Assembly: GCF_014764385.1 (NCBI RefSeq) | Contig: NZ_CP061714.1 | Coordinates: forward strand, 1,984,001-2,048,000 | Source: Luteimonas sp. MC1825 | GTDB taxonomy: Bacteria > Pseudomonadota > Gammaproteobacteria > Xanthomonadales > Xanthomonadaceae | DNA length: 64,000 nt | Direction: 5' to 3' | Part shown: positions 9,054 through 21,024 of the stretch, in pieces | Layout of the letters: every line of letters begins with the position of its first letter | Numbering within the stretch: the first letter of the stretch is position 1 | Translations under genes and position numbers: made by a program | The notes under the pieces: model-generated | Seen by the model: only the letters and a program-made list of their open reading frames with translations | Database searches by the model: none | What the model was told of the DNA's origin: nothing

Positions 9054-11033
9054 CTACAAACGCGCTTCGACGATGCTGATGTTCATGCGCCGGCGCAGGG
9101 CCCGCAGCATGGTTTCGGCATCTTCTTGGCCCGCCATCTGCGCGAACTGGCTGGCCAGCATGGCGCGCTCCTGCGGACTGGCGTCCTGCGGGTTGCCGGG
9201 CGTGACCTTGTCGACGGTGAACAGCACGATGCTGCCATCGTCCTGCACGAGCTTTCCGACCGAGGGCTTGCCTTCGACGGGTCCGGCGGCGGCGAAATAG
9301 GCGTCATTGGCCTCCGCCGACGGGACAGGCATGCCGCGACGCGCGCCGGGCACGCTGGCGTACTGCCAACCCGCGGCGGCGGCGATGGCCGCGAGCGATT
9401 CGCCGCCCGCAATGCGCGCGACATCGGCATCGGCCCTGGCGATCGCCGCGGCGCGGCCACGATCGGCGCGGATCGCCGCCACGACCTGATCGCGCACATC
9501 GGCCAGCGGCAGCTCGCGCTCCGGCTGGTGCGCCGTCACCCGGATGAGCACGCTGTGCGAGGGACCGATCTCGATCGGATCGCTGACGGTGCCGTCCTGC
9601 ACCAGTGCGTCCGAGAACGCGGCGCGCAGCACGGCGGGATGGGCGGCGATGCCCTGTGCGTCGCCACGCGTGAACGGGCCCAGCTTCTGCACCGGCAGCT
9701 TCGCTTCGCGCGCGGTCGGCGCAAGCGAACCGGGGTTGCGATAGACCTGGTCCACCAGGCGGCCGATCAGGTCGTTGAATGCGCGCTCGCCGTCGGTCGC
9801 CGACTGGGCGGCGGCCAGTTCGTCGCGCGCCGCTTCGAACGGCACCGACTTGCCGGCACTGACTTCGCGCAGCTGCAGCACGTGCCAGCCGAAGTCGGTC
9901 TGCACCGGCGCGCTCACCTGGCCGGGCTGCAGCGCGTACAGCGCGGTGTCGAACGCATCGCCCATGGTGTTGCGCTCGATCCACCCGAGGTCGCCACCCT
10001 GCGCCTTGGAGCCTTCGTCATCGGACTCGGCGCGCGCCACGGCCGCGAAATCCGCGCCTGCGGCCTGGACCTTCGCGGCGATCGCTTCGGCGCGTGCCTT
10101 GGCGGCGGCCTGCGCCGCGGCATCGGCGCCTTCGGGCACGCGGACCAGGATGTGCGACGCGAGTCGCTGCTCCGGCTCGACGAAGCGTGCCTTCTCCTGC
10201 TCGTAGCGCGCGCGCAGCGTGGCCTCGTCCGGCGCGGCCGGCGGCGGCAGCTTGCTGCCCTCGACCTCCACGTACTCGATGGACACCGACTCGGCTGCGC
10301 GGAAATCGCCGCGATGGCTCGCGTACCAGCCCTGGATGTCGGCCGCGCTGATGGCGCCGGTATCGGGCTGCGGCGCGGGCACCACGGCGAAGCTCACGTC
10401 GCGCTGTTCGCCGAGCAGCACCATGGTGCGGTCGAGCTGCGCCTTGGTGATGAACGCCGATCCCGCGACCTGGCGCGGCAGCATCAGCATCTGCAGGTCG
10501 GCGCGGATCTGGTCGTCGTACTCGCGCGGCGTGCGCGAAGGCACCCGCGACTGCAGCACCAGCTGGTAGCGCTGCGGATCGAAGCGACCGTCAACCTGGA
10601 AGTCCGGGATCGACTGGATCACCTCGGCCACCTGGGCGTTGCCGACCTCGATGCCGGCATTGCGCGCCGCGAGGCGCAGCACGGCCTGGTCGACGAGGCT
10701 GTCCAGCACGCGCAGCTTGTTGTCCATCGCCTCGAACTCGCGGCCGTCGAACGCTTCGCCCTGCTGCTCGCGCGCCTGCTGGCGGCTGCGCTCGAATTCG
10801 CTGCGGAAGGCCTCGGGCGAGACCTCCTCGGATGTCCAGAACAGCTTGCGGACGGGCCATGCGTCGGGTGCCGACGGCCACCATGCCGGTGGCGCCTGCA
10901 CCTTGGCGGCGTAGTTCGCGGAATTCTGGAACAGGTACTGCTCCATTCCGAAGAACGCGAATGGCACCGCCAGCAGGATGACGATGGCGACGGCGATCCA
11001 GCCGGAGGTCTTGTCTCGAAGGGCTTGCAGCAT
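9054..11033 (-). CDS. ppiD: PpiD-type periplasmic chaperone with SurA-like N-domain and parvulin domain
   Basis: A 659-residue inner-membrane-anchored periplasmic folding factor that meets newly exported outer-membrane proteins at the Sec translocon. One N-terminal transmembrane segment (residues about 11-29, ending before FFGMEQYLF) is followed by the SurA_N-like region and a parvulin rotamase domain around residues 265-365, with ASHILVRV, GGDLGWIERNTM and TDFGWHVLQL. The start is the ATG at 11033 (MLQALRDKTSGW), the usual PpiD opening; upstream in-frame codons lack family similarity. It lies downstream of lon-hup and the tRNAs, as in other gammaproteobacteria. Confidence 0.92.
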   Translation of the reverse strand: MLQALRDKTSGWIAVAIVILLAVPFAFFGMEQYLFQNSANYAAKVQAPPAWWPSAPDAWPVRKLFWTSEEVSPEAFRSEFERSRQQAREQQGEAFDGREFEAMDNKLRVLDSLVDQAVLRLAARNAGIEVGNAQVAEVIQSIPDFQVDGRFDPQRYQLVLQSRVPSRTPREYDDQIRADLQMLMLPRQVAGSAFITKAQLDRTMVLLGEQRDVSFAVVPAPQPDTGAISAADIQGWYASHRGDFRAAESVSIEYVEVEGSKLPPPAAPDEATLRARYEQEKARFVEPEQRLASHILVRVPEGADAAAQAAAKARAEAIAAKVQAAGADFAAVARAESDDEGSKAQGGDLGWIERNTMGDAFDTALYALQPGQVSAPVQTDFGWHVLQLREVSAGKSVPFEAARDELAAAQSATDGERAFNDLIGRLVDQVYRNPGSLAPTAREAKLPVQKLGPFTRGDAQGIAAHPAVLRAAFSDALVQDGTVSDPIEIGPSHSVLIRVTAHQPERELPLADVRDQVVAAIRADRGRAAAIARADADVARIAGGESLAAIAAAAGWQYASVPGARRGMPVPSAEANDAYFAAAGPVEGKPSVGKLVQDDGSIVLFTVDKVTPGNPQDASPQERAMLASQFAQMAGQEDAETMLRALRRRMNISIVEARL

Positions 11034-11115
11034 GTGTCGGCACGCGGGAATGACGTAGCCGCGCAGTCTAGCGCATGGCTCGCCGAAGCGCTCCGCATCC
11101 GCGGCCACGGACCCC

Positions 11116-11145
11116 AAAAGAAGAAGGCGCCCTTTCGGGCGCCTT
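11116..11145 (-). terminator. Terminator after tRNA-Asp
   Basis: GGCGCCC-tttc-GGGCGCC hairpin followed on the minus strand by a T-rich tract. It ends the tRNA-Val/tRNA-Asp transcript before ppiD. Confidence 0.75.
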
Positions 11146-11155
11146 CGGGTGTAAC

Positions 11156-11232
11156 TGGCGGAGTGGACGGGACTCGAACCCGCGACCTCCGGCGTGACAG
11201 GCCAGCATTCTAACCAACTGAACTACCACTCC
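11156..11232 (-). tRNA. tRNA-Asp (GTC)
   Basis: A 77-base tRNA with acceptor GGAGTGG/CCACTCC, anticodon loop CTGTCAC (GTC), T-arm GGGTTCGAGTCCC and encoded CCA. It is 32 bases downstream of tRNA-Val and probably cotranscribed with it. Confidence 0.96.
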
Positions 11233-11264
11233 GCTTTTTTGAACCTTGTACGAGCATCAGACCT

Positions 11265-11339
11265 TGGTGGGTGCTGAGGGGATCGAACCCCCGACCCTCT
11301 CCGTGTAAAGGAGACGCTCTACCGCTGAGCTAAGCACCC
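11265..11339 (-). tRNA. tRNA-Val (TAC)
   Basis: A 75-base tRNA with acceptor GGGTGCT/AGCACCC, anticodon loop TTTACAC (TAC), T-arm GGGGTTCGATCCCC and encoded ACCA. It starts 11 bases after the hup stop codon. Confidence 0.96.
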
Positions 11340-11350
11340 AAGCGGGTCGC

Positions 11351-11623
11351 TTAGTTTACGGCATCCTTCAGCGCCTTGCCAGCCTTGAAGACCGGATTCT
11401 TTGCGGCGGCGATGGCGATTTCCTCGCCGGTGCGCGGATTGCGACCGGTGCGGGCGGCGCGCTCGCGGACCTGGAAGGTACCGAAGCCGATCAGGGCAAC
11501 GGTGTCGCCCTTCGACAGCGCCTTGCCCACCGACGACAGCACGGCGTCGACGGCACGCGCGGCATCGGCCTTGGACAGGTTGGCTTCGTCGGCGACAGCC
11601 TGGACCAGATCGTTCTTGTTCAT
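11351..11623 (-). CDS. hup: DNA-binding protein HU
   Basis: A 90-residue nucleoid protein that bends and compacts DNA as a dimer. [18 protein letters not shown] at the start, [21 protein letters not shown] in the beta-arm and [17 protein letters not shown] at the end are diagnostic of HU-beta-type proteins. The internal ATG at 11623 is chosen over the longer frame because it matches the family length. It is downstream of lon, as in E. coli, but has its own strong promoter. Confidence 0.95.
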   Translation of the reverse strand: MNKNDLVQAVADEANLSKADAARAVDAVLSSVGKALSKGDTVALIGFGTFQVRERAARTGRNPRTGEEIAIAAAKNPVFKAGKALKDAVN

Positions 11624-11742
11624 GTGTTCGTTGCTCCCTGCGCGGCCCGCAAGCCGCTCGAATGAGATGGCGGGCATGTTGGCGGCGGGCCGCTCGCATG
11701 TCCGGTGTCGCGTGCGATGGAGGTCGCGATGCGCAGCGCGAC

Positions 11743-11771
11743 TTTATACCAGCGCGATTTTGCCTGCGCAA
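11743..11771 (-). promoter_or_regulatory. Sigma-70 promoter of hup
   Basis: On the minus strand, TTGCGC (11766-11771), a 17-base spacer, then TATAAA (11743-11748). It lies about 120 bases upstream of the hup ATG and downstream of lon; the surrounding sequence is locally AT-rich. Confidence 0.65.
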
Positions 11772-11829
11772 GAAAAACCCGCTTCCATGCGTGCGTTCTG
11801 CTTCCCTGCGGACCGGTTCGCCGAGCCGA

Positions 11830-14256
<2,427 letters not shown>

Positions 14257-14300
14257 CGCTACTCCTGGAGGACGCGCGGCCTGGTGGCCGCATGGCCCTG

Positions 14301-14330
14301 TTTATGGGGTTCGGCGGGAACGGATGCAAG
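14301..14330 (-). promoter_or_regulatory. Heat-shock (sigma-32-like) promoter of lon
   Basis: On the minus strand CTTGCA (14325-14330), a 15-base spacer and CCCCATAAA (14301-14309), close to the sigma-32 consensus of a CTTGAA-type -35 and a CCCCATNT-type -10. The position upstream of lon is as expected for a heat-shock gene. Confidence 0.65.
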
Positions 14331-14460
14331 CACCGTGGACGCGCGTGGCGCCAGTGTGCTCAGGGGGCTCAGCGCGGCCCTGGGGTCGCGGGACCGAGGC
14401 GGGACGCCCGGCCAACGGCCATGCCCGGGCGCGTGGCCCGGGTCATTCCACCTGAACGGA

Positions 14461-14483
14461 CAGGCAGGCGCAGCGCCTGCCTG
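14461..14483. terminator. Perfect hairpin after clpX, possible terminator without a U-tract
   Basis: 11-base perfect arms CAGGCAGGCGC and GCGCCTGCCTG are separated by one base, 19 bases beyond the clpX stop on the minus strand. No T-run follows, so it may be a processing or pausing hairpin rather than an intrinsic terminator. Confidence 0.5.
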
Positions 14484-14501
14484 ATGCCGCGACCGCCTGT
14501 C

Positions 14502-15791
14502 TCAGTCGCCCGAGGCGGCCTTCGGCGCGGGGACGGCCGGGGTTTCGTAGATCAGGTACGGCTCGGACTTGTGCTCGATCACCGACTCGTCCACCACCAC
14601 CTTGCTGACGTTTTCCAGCGACGGCAGGTCGTACATGGTGTCGAGCAGCACCGATTCGACGATCGTGCGCAGGCCGCGCGCGCCGGTCTTGCGCTTGAGC
14701 GCCTTGCGGGCGATGGCGGCCAGTGCGTCGGGGCGGAACTCGAGCTCCACGCCCTCCATCTCGAACAGCTTGCGGAACTGCTTGGTGATCGCGTTCTTGG
14801 GCTCGGAGAGGATCTTGACCAGCGCCGCCTCGTCCAGCTCCTCGAGCGTCGCGACCACCGGCAGGCGGCCGACGAACTCGGGGATCAGGCCGAACTTGAT
14901 CAGGTCTTCCGGCTCGACGTCGGCCAGCACCTTGCCGATCTCGGTCTTGCGCTCGGAGCTCTTGAGCTTGGCGCCGAAACCGATGCCGCTGGAGTCCGTG
15001 CTGCGCTGCTGGATGATCTTGTCCAGGCCGGCGAACGCGCCACCGACGATGAAGAGGATATTGCGGGTGTCGACCTGCAGGAATTCCTGCTGCGGATGCT
15101 TGCGGCCACCCTGCGGCGGGACGCTGGCGACGGTGCCCTCGATGAGCTTCAGCAGCGCCTGCTGCACGCCCTCGCCCGACACGTCACGGGTGATCGACGG
15201 GTTCTCGCTCTTGCGCGAGATCTTGTCGATCTCGTCGATGTAGACGATGCCCTGCTGCGCCTTCTCGACGTCGTAGTCGCACTTCTGCAGGAGCTTCTGG
15301 ATGATGTTCTCGACGTCCTCGCCGACATAGCCGGCTTCGGTCAGGGTCGTTGCATCGGCCATGGTGAACGGCACGTTCAACAGGCGCGCCAAGGTCTCGG
15401 CAAGCAGCGTCTTGCCGGAGCCGGTGGGACCGACCAGCAGGATGTTGGACTTGGCGAGCTCGACCTCGTCGTTCTTGGAGCGGCTCTCGATGCGCTTGTA
15501 GTGGTTGTACACGGCCACGGCGAGCGTGCGCTTGGCGCGCAGCTGCCCGATCACGTACTGGTCCAGGACCTCGAGGATTTCCTTCGGCTTGGGCAGCGAG
15601 CTGCGCGCGGACTGCGCCTTCTCCTCGAGCTCCTCGCGGATGATGTCGTTGCACAGCTCGACGCATTCATCACAGATGAACACGCTCGGGCCCGCGATCA
15701 GCTTGCGGACCTCGTGCTGGCTCTTCCCGCAGAACGAGCAGTAGAGGATCTTGCTGCTGTCGCCGGAACGGCCCTGTCGGTCTTCGGTCAT
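14502..15791 (-). CDS. clpX: ATP-dependent Clp protease ATP-binding subunit ClpX
   Basis: A 429-residue AAA+ unfoldase that feeds substrates to ClpP. The N-terminal zinc-binding domain has CSFCGK and CDEC near residues 18-45, Walker A GPTGSGKT lies near 120, the pore loop GYVG near 150, Walker [10 protein letters not shown] near 180, and sensor II is in the C-terminal domain. ATG at 15791 ([11 protein letters not shown]) gives the usual length; the in-frame ATG 45 bases upstream adds residues unlike ClpX. The 123-base gap to clpP is occupied by no gene. Confidence 0.96.
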   Translation of the reverse strand: MTEDRQGRSGDSSKILYCSFCGKSQHEVRKLIAGPSVFICDECVELCNDIIREELEEKAQSARSSLPKPKEILEVLDQYVIGQLRAKRTLAVAVYNHYKRIESRSKNDEVELAKSNILLVGPTGSGKTLLAETLARLLNVPFTMADATTLTEAGYVGEDVENIIQKLLQKCDYDVEKAQQGIVYIDEIDKISRKSENPSITRDVSGEGVQQALLKLIEGTVASVPPQGGRKHPQQEFLQVDTRNILFIVGGAFAGLDKIIQQRSTDSSGIGFGAKLKSSERKTEIGKVLADVEPEDLIKFGLIPEFVGRLPVVATLEELDEAALVKILSEPKNAITKQFRKLFEMEGVELEFRPDALAAIARKALKRKTGARGLRTIVESVLLDTMYDLPSLENVSKVVVDESVIEHKSEPYLIYETPAVPAPKAASGD

Positions 15792-15914
15792 GCTCTCGTC
15801 AATCTGTGCTGCGATGGTCGGTTTCGAGAATAGCACCCGCCCGGGGCCGCAAACGCACCGGACGGCGGGTCCGCGGCTGGTTGGCCGCGGGGCTGGCAGG
15901 GGCTTGAGCCCCGA

Positions 15915-16541
15915 TCAGGCAGGCTGGATGGAGTCTTCCGGGCGGCGCTCGAGGACTTCATCGACCAGCCCGTAGTCACGGGCGGCCGCGGCGCTCTTGA
16001 AGTTGTCGCGCTCGGTGTCGTGGGCGACGGTTTCCAGCGACTGGCCGGTGTGGCGGGCCAGGATCTCGTTCAGTCGCTGCTTCATCGACAGGATCTCACG
16101 GGCGTGGATCTCGATGTCCGTGGCCTGGCCCTGGAACCCACCGAGCGGCTGGTGGATCATCACCCGCGAATTCGGCAGCGCGTAGCGCTTGCCGGCGGCG
16201 CCCGACGCCAGCAGCAGCGCGCCCATGCTGGCCGCCTGGCCGACGCAGATGGTGCTCACGTCGGGCTTGATGAACTGCATGGTGTCGTAGATCGCCATGC
16301 CCGCCGTGACGATGCCGCCCGGCGAGTTGATGTACAGGTTGATGTCCTTCTCGGGGTTCTCCGCCTCGAGGAACAGCATCTGCGCCACGATCACGTTGGC
16401 CACGTGGTCGTCGATGCCGCCGACCAGGAAGATCACCCGCTCCTTCAGCAGGCGCGAGTAGATGTCGTACGCGCGCTCGCCGCGGCTGGTCTGTTCGACC
16501 ACCATCGGAACGAGGTTGAGGGCCTTGGTCTGCATGCTCAT
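15915..16541 (-). CDS. clpP: ATP-dependent Clp protease proteolytic subunit
   Basis: A 208-residue serine peptidase that forms the tetradecameric chamber of ClpXP and ClpAP. The catalytic triad residues are visible in [11 protein letters not shown] (Ser), [13 protein letters not shown] (His) and the ERDNFKSA region (Asp). [15 protein letters not shown] near the N-terminus is the conserved family opening. Adjacent tig, clpX and lon form the standard protein-quality-control block, all on one strand. Confidence 0.97.
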   Translation of the reverse strand: MSMQTKALNLVPMVVEQTSRGERAYDIYSRLLKERVIFLVGGIDDHVANVIVAQMLFLEAENPEKDINLYINSPGGIVTAGMAIYDTMQFIKPDVSTICVGQAASMGALLLASGAAGKRYALPNSRVMIHQPLGGFQGQATDIEIHAREILSMKQRLNEILARHTGQSLETVAHDTERDNFKSAAAARDYGLVDEVLERRPEDSIQPA

Positions 16542-16566
16542 GGGGATTCCTGTGCGACGGTCGCGG

Positions 16567-17862
16567 TCACGCCTGCGGCGCGATCGCTTCCTGGAAGGTC
16601 AGCTGCTGGTCGGTGTGCCTGGCGCGCTCGGCGATCCAGTCGATCACCTGCTCCTCCATCACCCGGTTCTGCAGTCCACCCATAAGCTGGGGATCGTTGC
16701 GGTACAAGTCAATGACCTGCTGGGGCTCCTCGTAGGTCGAGGCGATCAGGCGCAGGCTCTCGTCGAGGCGCTTGCGGTCGAGGATGAGCTGGTGGGTGCG
16801 CGCCACCTCGCCGACCAGCAGGCCGACCAGCACGCGCTTGCGCGCCGGCTCCATGAGCTCGAGGTGCGCATCGGCGGGGATGGTGACTTCGCGGCCCTGG
16901 CGGCGTGCCTGCTCCGCGACCTGCGCAGCCAGCGCGCGCGCCTCCTGCTCGACCAGCTTCGGCGGAAGCTCCACGTGGGCGTATGCGGCGACCAGCTGCT
17001 CGCCGACGGCGCGGCGCAGCCGGTTCATCAACGCGTTCTTCAGTTCACGGTCGAGGTTGGTGCGGATGTCGGAGCGGAACTGCTCCATCTCGCCGCTCTT
17101 CACGCCAAAGCTCTTGATGAACGCCGCATCCACTTCCGGCATCACCGGCTCGGACACCTGCTCGGCACGCAGGTGCACCTGGGCGGTCTTGCCGGCCAGC
17201 TGTGGGACGCGCCAGTCGGCCGGGAAGTTGACGTCGACCGTCTTCTCGTCGCCCTTGGCCATGCCCAGCAGCGCATTCTCGATGTCGGCGAACATCGCGC
17301 CCGACCCGATCACCGCCACGCCGCGCTCGACGCCTTCGGCCGGGAGGCGCTCGTCGCCGATCTGCGACCAGGTTTCGATGTCCACCGCGTCGCCCGCCTG
17401 CGCACCACGGGTCACCGCCGACCAGCTGCGGCGCTGCTGGCGCAGGTTCTCGATCATGCGGTCGATGTCGGACTCGGTGACCTCGGCCACGTGGCGCACG
17501 ACGTCGAGCCTGGCCACGTCGATCTCGCCGAAGTCGGGTACGACCTCGAACGTCGCGACATACGCCAGGCCTTCCTCGCCACGCTCGATGCGCGGCTGGC
17601 CGGCGATGCGCAGCGCGTTGTCGCGCACGGCGGCATCGAAACCTTCGCGCAGCATGCCGTCGAGGACCTCGTTGCGGACCTGCGCGCCGAAGCGCTGCTC
17701 TATCACCTTCGCCGGCACCTTGCCGGGACGGAAGCCCTTGATGCGCGCGGTGCGCCCGATCTCGCGCAGGCGGCCGCCCACCTGGTCCTCAAGCCGGTCA
17801 GCCGGCAGGCTGAAGGTCATCTTGCGCTCGAGGTTGCCCACCGACTTGACTGAAACTTGCAT
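16567..17862 (-). CDS. tig: Trigger factor
   Basis: A 431-residue ribosome-associated chaperone and peptidyl-prolyl isomerase. The ribosome-binding signature GFRPGKVP lies near residue 44, the FKBP-like domain near 150-245, and the C-terminal substrate-cradling domain follows. ATG at 17862 begins [15 protein letters not shown], as in other trigger factors; the longer frame upstream has no similarity. It precedes clpP by 25 bases. Confidence 0.95.
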   Translation of the reverse strand: MQVSVKSVGNLERKMTFSLPADRLEDQVGGRLREIGRTARIKGFRPGKVPAKVIEQRFGAQVRNEVLDGMLREGFDAAVRDNALRIAGQPRIERGEEGLAYVATFEVVPDFGEIDVARLDVVRHVAEVTESDIDRMIENLRQQRRSWSAVTRGAQAGDAVDIETWSQIGDERLPAEGVERGVAVIGSGAMFADIENALLGMAKGDEKTVDVNFPADWRVPQLAGKTAQVHLRAEQVSEPVMPEVDAAFIKSFGVKSGEMEQFRSDIRTNLDRELKNALMNRLRRAVGEQLVAAYAHVELPPKLVEQEARALAAQVAEQARRQGREVTIPADAHLELMEPARKRVLVGLLVGEVARTHQLILDRKRLDESLRLIASTYEEPQQVIDLYRNDPQLMGGLQNRVMEEQVIDWIAERARHTDQQLTFQEAIAPQA

Positions 17863-18018
17863 ACCCACTCCTGCCACCGCGGACGCCGCCACGGATTGTG
17901 TTGATGGTGTAGCCGGCGGGCGGGCACAAGGCCTGGTCCGGGCGGCGGAACGGAACATTTTGGCGGATTCCGGCCGCTGCCGCCAGCACCGCCGGCGGCT
18001 GGCCCGCCGGGGCCCGGG

Positions 18019-18103
18019 TGGTGCGAAAGGCGGGACTCGAACCCGCACGCCGTGAGGCACTGGTACCTAAAACCAGGGCGTCTACCAATTCCGCCACTTT
18101 CGC
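18019..18103 (-). tRNA. tRNA-Leu (TAG)
   Basis: A class II tRNA of 85 bases with acceptor GCGAAAG/CTTTCGC, anticodon loop TTTAGGT (TAG), a long variable arm, T-arm GGGTTCGAGTCCC and encoded CCA. No clear promoter lies between it and the upstream terminator. Confidence 0.95.
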
Positions 18104-18133
18104 CTGCTACCCGCCGCCGTTTCCGCGGCGGGC

Positions 18134-18161
18134 AAAAAAAAACGCCCGGCAGTGCCGGGCG
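18134..18161 (-). terminator. Intrinsic terminator of tRNA-Lys
   Basis: On the minus strand, stem CGCCCGGC/GCCGGGCG is followed by nine consecutive T residues, 10 bases downstream of the tRNA-Lys CCA. Confidence 0.88.
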
Positions 18162-18170
18162 CCTTCGGAT

Positions 18171-18246
18171 TGGTGGGCCGTCAAGGATTCGAACCTTGGA
18201 CCTATTGATTAAGAGTCAACTGCTCTACCAACTGAGCTAACGGCCC
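18171..18246 (-). tRNA. tRNA-Lys (CTT)
   Basis: A 76-base tRNA with acceptor GGGCCGT, anticodon loop CTCTTAA (CTT), T-arm AGGTTCGAATCCT and encoded CCA. A promoter-like TTGTCA with an 18-base spacer and TAAAGT (18256-18285, minus strand) lies just upstream. Confidence 0.96.
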
Positions 18247-18255
18247 GAACGCGAA

Positions 18256-18285
18256 ACTTTACCGCAAGGCCCGGCCGCCTGACAA
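18256..18285 (-). promoter_or_regulatory. Candidate promoter of tRNA-Lys
   Basis: Minus-strand TTGTCA (18280-18285), 18-base spacer, TAAAGT (18256-18261), 10 bases from the mature tRNA end. Confidence 0.5.
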
Positions 18286-18307
18286 CCACGACCGCATGCC
18301 GGAATAC

Positions 18308-18385
<78 letters not shown>

Positions 18386-18449
18386 ATTGAAACCGATGCC
18401 GCCTGCCTGCCTGGCGATCACGCCGGGCCGGCAGCGCCAGCGGGCGCGC

Positions 18450-18478
18450 ATTGTAGCGCGCTCGACGGGCGATGTGTC
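18450..18478 (-). promoter_or_regulatory. Candidate promoter of tRNA-His
   Basis: Minus-strand GACACA (18473-18478), 17-base spacer, TACAAT (18450-18455). The -10 is strong; the -35 is weak, and overlapping GTGACA with 19 bases is the alternative. Confidence 0.5.
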
Positions 18479-18505
18479 ACGCCCGCCGCAAACGCCCGGT
18501 CGAAT

Positions 18506-18581
18506 TGGCGCGCCCGGCAGGACTCGAACCTGCAACCACCGGCTTAGAAGGCCGGTGCTCTATCCGTTGAGCTACGGGCGC
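18506..18581 (-). tRNA. tRNA-Arg (TCT)
   Basis: A 76-base tRNA with acceptor GCGCCCG, anticodon stem CCGGC/GCCGG around CTTCTAA (TCT), T-arm AGGTTCGAGTCCT and encoded CCA. Confidence 0.96.
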
Positions 18582-18628
18582 AGGTGCGTGACGTGCGGAG
18601 CGGCGCGCCATGGAACGGCGCCTGCCGG

Positions 18629-18705
18629 TGGTCGGGGTAGAGGGATTCGAACCCCCGACATCCTGCTCCCAAAGCAGGCGCGCTACCAGACTGCGCTATA
18701 CCCCG
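18629..18705 (-). tRNA. tRNA-Pro (TGG)
   Basis: A 77-base tRNA with acceptor CGGGGTA, anticodon stem CCTGC/GCAGG around TTTGGGA (TGG), T-arm GGGTTCGAATCCC and encoded CCA. It leads the minus-strand tRNA cluster. Confidence 0.96.
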
Positions 18706-18742
18706 CCGAGTGCGGACCCGCCGGCGTACCGGACGGGAGTCC

Positions 18743-18771
18743 ATTGTCGGGAGCGCCCCGCGGAGTGTCAA
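18743..18771 (-). promoter_or_regulatory. Sigma-70 promoter heading the tRNA-Pro/Arg cluster
   Basis: Minus-strand TTGACA (perfect -35, 18766-18771), 17-base spacer, GACAAT (18743-18748), 37 bases before tRNA-Pro. Confidence 0.75.
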
Positions 18772-18874
18772 CGCAGGCCTTGCCGCGCCTTCAGCCGGCC
18801 CCACATGCCTTGTGACCGCGTGACGGCGTGTATCCTCGCGGCAGCCAACTCCATCTGATCCGGGGGATCATCAC

Positions 18875-19636
18875 ATGCGCAGCGGAAATCCCGTCCTCTC
18901 CGACTCCACGTTCCTCGACCTGGGCAGCGGCACCGTCGTCACCCGGGACGCCGGCGCGATGACCCTCAACGGCACGATCAACAAGACCGCCTTCCTGCTG
19001 CTGCTGACGGTGCTCACCGCGGCCTTCGCCTGGAGCCAGGCGTTCAGCGCGACGGGCGAGCTCGCCCCCGGCTTCTCGGTCTACGTGTGGGGCGGCGCCA
19101 TCGGCGGCTTCGTGATCGCCATGGTCACCGTGTTCAAGAAGGAATGGTCGCCGGTCACCGCGCCCCTGTACGCGCTGGTCGAGGGCTTCTTCCTCGGCGC
19201 GATCTCAGCGATGTTCAACCACATGTACGAAGGCATCGTGATGCAGGCGGTGCTGCTGACATTCGGCACGCTGTTCGCGCTGCTGTTCGCCTACCGCTCG
19301 GGGCTGATCAAGGCCACCGAGAACTTCAAGCTGGGCGTGGTCGCGGCCACCGGCGGCATCGCGCTGGTGTACCTGGCCAGCATCGTGCTGCGCATGTTCG
19401 GCATCAACATGCCGTTCATCCACGACAGCGGGCTGATCGGCATCGGATTCAGCCTGTTCGTGATCGTGATCGCGGCGCTCAACCTGGTGCTGGACTTCGA
19501 TTTCATCGAGACCGGTGTCGAAAAGGGCGCACCCAGGTACATGGAGTGGTACGGCGCGTTCGGCCTGATGGTGACGCTGGTGTGGCTGTACATCGAGTTC
19601 CTGCGCCTGCTGTCGAAGCTGCAGTCGCGCAACTGA
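18875..19636 (+). CDS. BAX inhibitor-1/YccA family membrane protein
   Basis: A 253-residue inner-membrane protein with about seven hydrophobic segments, starting near residue 38 (TAFLLLLTVLTAAFAW). It belongs to the TMBIM/Bax inhibitor-1 family in its longer actinobacterial/proteobacterial form with a hydrophilic N-terminus. TMBIM proteins are pH-sensitive ion leak channels in characterised members and YccA modulates FtsH, but the function here is unknown. ATG 18875 follows GGGGGA. It is monocistronic and ends at a bidirectional terminator. Confidence 0.85.
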   Translation: MRSGNPVLSDSTFLDLGSGTVVTRDAGAMTLNGTINKTAFLLLLTVLTAAFAWSQAFSATGELAPGFSVYVWGGAIGGFVIAMVTVFKKEWSPVTAPLYALVEGFFLGAISAMFNHMYEGIVMQAVLLTFGTLFALLFAYRSGLIKATENFKLGVVAATGGIALVYLASIVLRMFGINMPFIHDSGLIGIGFSLFVIVIAALNLVLDFDFIETGVEKGAPRYMEWYGAFGLMVTLVWLYIEFLRLLSKLQSRN

Positions 19637-19659
19637 CGCCTGCCGCACGGCGTCACCGT

Positions 19660-19683
19660 AAAGGGCGCCTCCGGGCGCCCTTT
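19660..19683. terminator. Bidirectional terminator between the BI-1 gene and the antiporter
   Basis: Arms AAAGGGCGCC and GGCGCCCTTT around a TCCG loop, situated between two convergent genes. Confidence 0.85.
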
Positions 19684-19692
19684 CCCATGGCG

Positions 19693-21024
19693 TCAGGTGC
19701 CATCGCCCGGTGCGGCGCGGGGTGGCGTGGGCGCGCGCCTGGGCCACGCCATGAACCCGATGGCCACTACCGCCAGGATCCAGCAGTAGTAGACCGCGCC
19801 GCTCAGCGCAACCGGCGACACCGACGCAAGCGAGGCCGCGAGCAGGATCTGCGCGCCATACGGCAGCAGGCCCTGGGGTACGCAGGCGAAGATGTCGAGC
19901 ACACTGGCCGCGCGTGGCGGGCTGATGCCGTGGCGTGAAGCGATGTCCTTGGCCACGCCGCCGCTCACCAGGATCGCCACGGTGTTGTTGGCGGTGAACA
20001 CGTCCGCGGTGGCGGACAGCGCGGCGATGCTGAACTCGCCGGTGCGACGCCCGCGATGGCCCCGCGCGAAGCGCGCGATCACCTGCGCCAGCCACTCCAG
20101 CCCACCGCTGGCCTTCATCAGCGCACCCAGGCCGCCGATCAGCAACGACAGCAGCAGGATCTCGACCATGCCTTCAAACCCGATCCAGACGTCGCCGGCA
20201 AACTGCACCACGTCGTAGTCGTTGCCGAGCGCCAGCCCGAACCCGGCCGACAGCGCCAGGCCGATCGCAAGCACGACCAGCACGTCCAGGCCCAGCAGTG
20301 CCAGCACCAGCACCAGCGCGTAGGGCAGCGCCAGCCAGGGCGACGCGGAGACATCGGCAGTGACCGGTGCCGAATCGCCCAGGAACGCGAGCAGCACCAT
20401 GGTGGCCAGCGCCGCCGGGAGCGCGATCCTGAAGTTCTCGCGGAACTTGTCGCGCATCTCCGCGCCCTGGCTGCGCGTCGCGGCAATGGTGGTGTCGGAG
20501 ATGATCGACAGGTTGTCGCCGAACATCGCCCCGCCGAGGACCGCGCCCAGTACCACCACGCGATCAAGACCCGAGGCATCCGCCACGCCGAGCGCAATCG
20601 GCACCACGGCCGCGATCGTGCCCATGGACGTGCCGATAGCCAGCGAGATCAGCGCCGCCAGCACGAACAGGCCCGGCAGGATCAGCCCGGGCGGGAGCGC
20701 ACCGATGCCCAGCGCCACCACGGCGTCCACCGCGCCGATCGCCTTGGACACATACGCGAACGCGCCCGCCAGCAGGAAGATCAGGCACATCATCATGATG
20801 TTGGGATCACCCATGCCGCGCAGCAGGATCTCGCCGGCCGGCAGGCCCCGTCGGTGGGCCAGCCACGCACCCAGCCCCAGCGCCGGCAGGATCGCCACCG
20901 GAGCGCGTAACTGGTAGAAGCCCATCGCCTCGCCCTGGGCCGTGAAGTACAGGCCCGCGCCGAAGAACAGCGCCAGGAACAGCAGCAACGGGGTCAGCGC
21001 GAGCGCGCTGGGACGGACTTCCAT
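19693..21024 (-). CDS. NhaC-family Na+/H+ antiporter
   Basis: A 443-residue polytopic inner-membrane protein with about 10-12 transmembrane segments. GTSMGTIAAVVPIALGVA and GGAMFGDNLSIISDTTIAAT match the NhaC signature, and ATADVFTANNTVAILVSG the second conserved repeat. It probably exchanges Na+ for H+, though some relatives exchange malate-lactate or amino acids, so the substrate is inferred. ATG 21024 (MEVRPSALALTP) is preferred to the upstream in-frame start because the first membrane segment follows at a normal distance. Confidence 0.85.
   Translation of the reverse strand: MEVRPSALALTPLLLFLALFFGAGLYFTAQGEAMGFYQLRAPVAILPALGLGAWLAHRRGLPAGEILLRGMGDPNIMMMCLIFLLAGAFAYVSKAIGAVDAVVALGIGALPPGLILPGLFVLAALISLAIGTSMGTIAAVVPIALGVADASGLDRVVVLGAVLGGAMFGDNLSIISDTTIAATRSQGAEMRDKFRENFRIALPAALATMVLLAFLGDSAPVTADVSASPWLALPYALVLVLALLGLDVLVVLAIGLALSAGFGLALGNDYDVVQFAGDVWIGFEGMVEILLLSLLIGGLGALMKASGGLEWLAQVIARFARGHRGRRTGEFSIAALSATADVFTANNTVAILVSGGVAKDIASRHGISPPRAASVLDIFACVPQGLLPYGAQILLAASLASVSPVALSGAVYYCWILAVVAIGFMAWPRRAPTPPRAAPGDGT

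Noticed and set aside
9027..11213. A 728-codon plus-strand frame over ppiD
   Set aside because: Antisense to ppiD and running into the tRNA-Asp gene; no recognisable protein features.
18809..18835. TTGTGA...TATCCT upstream of the BAX-inhibitor family gene as a promoter
   Set aside because: The spacer is only 15 bases and the -10 is weak, so it was not listed.
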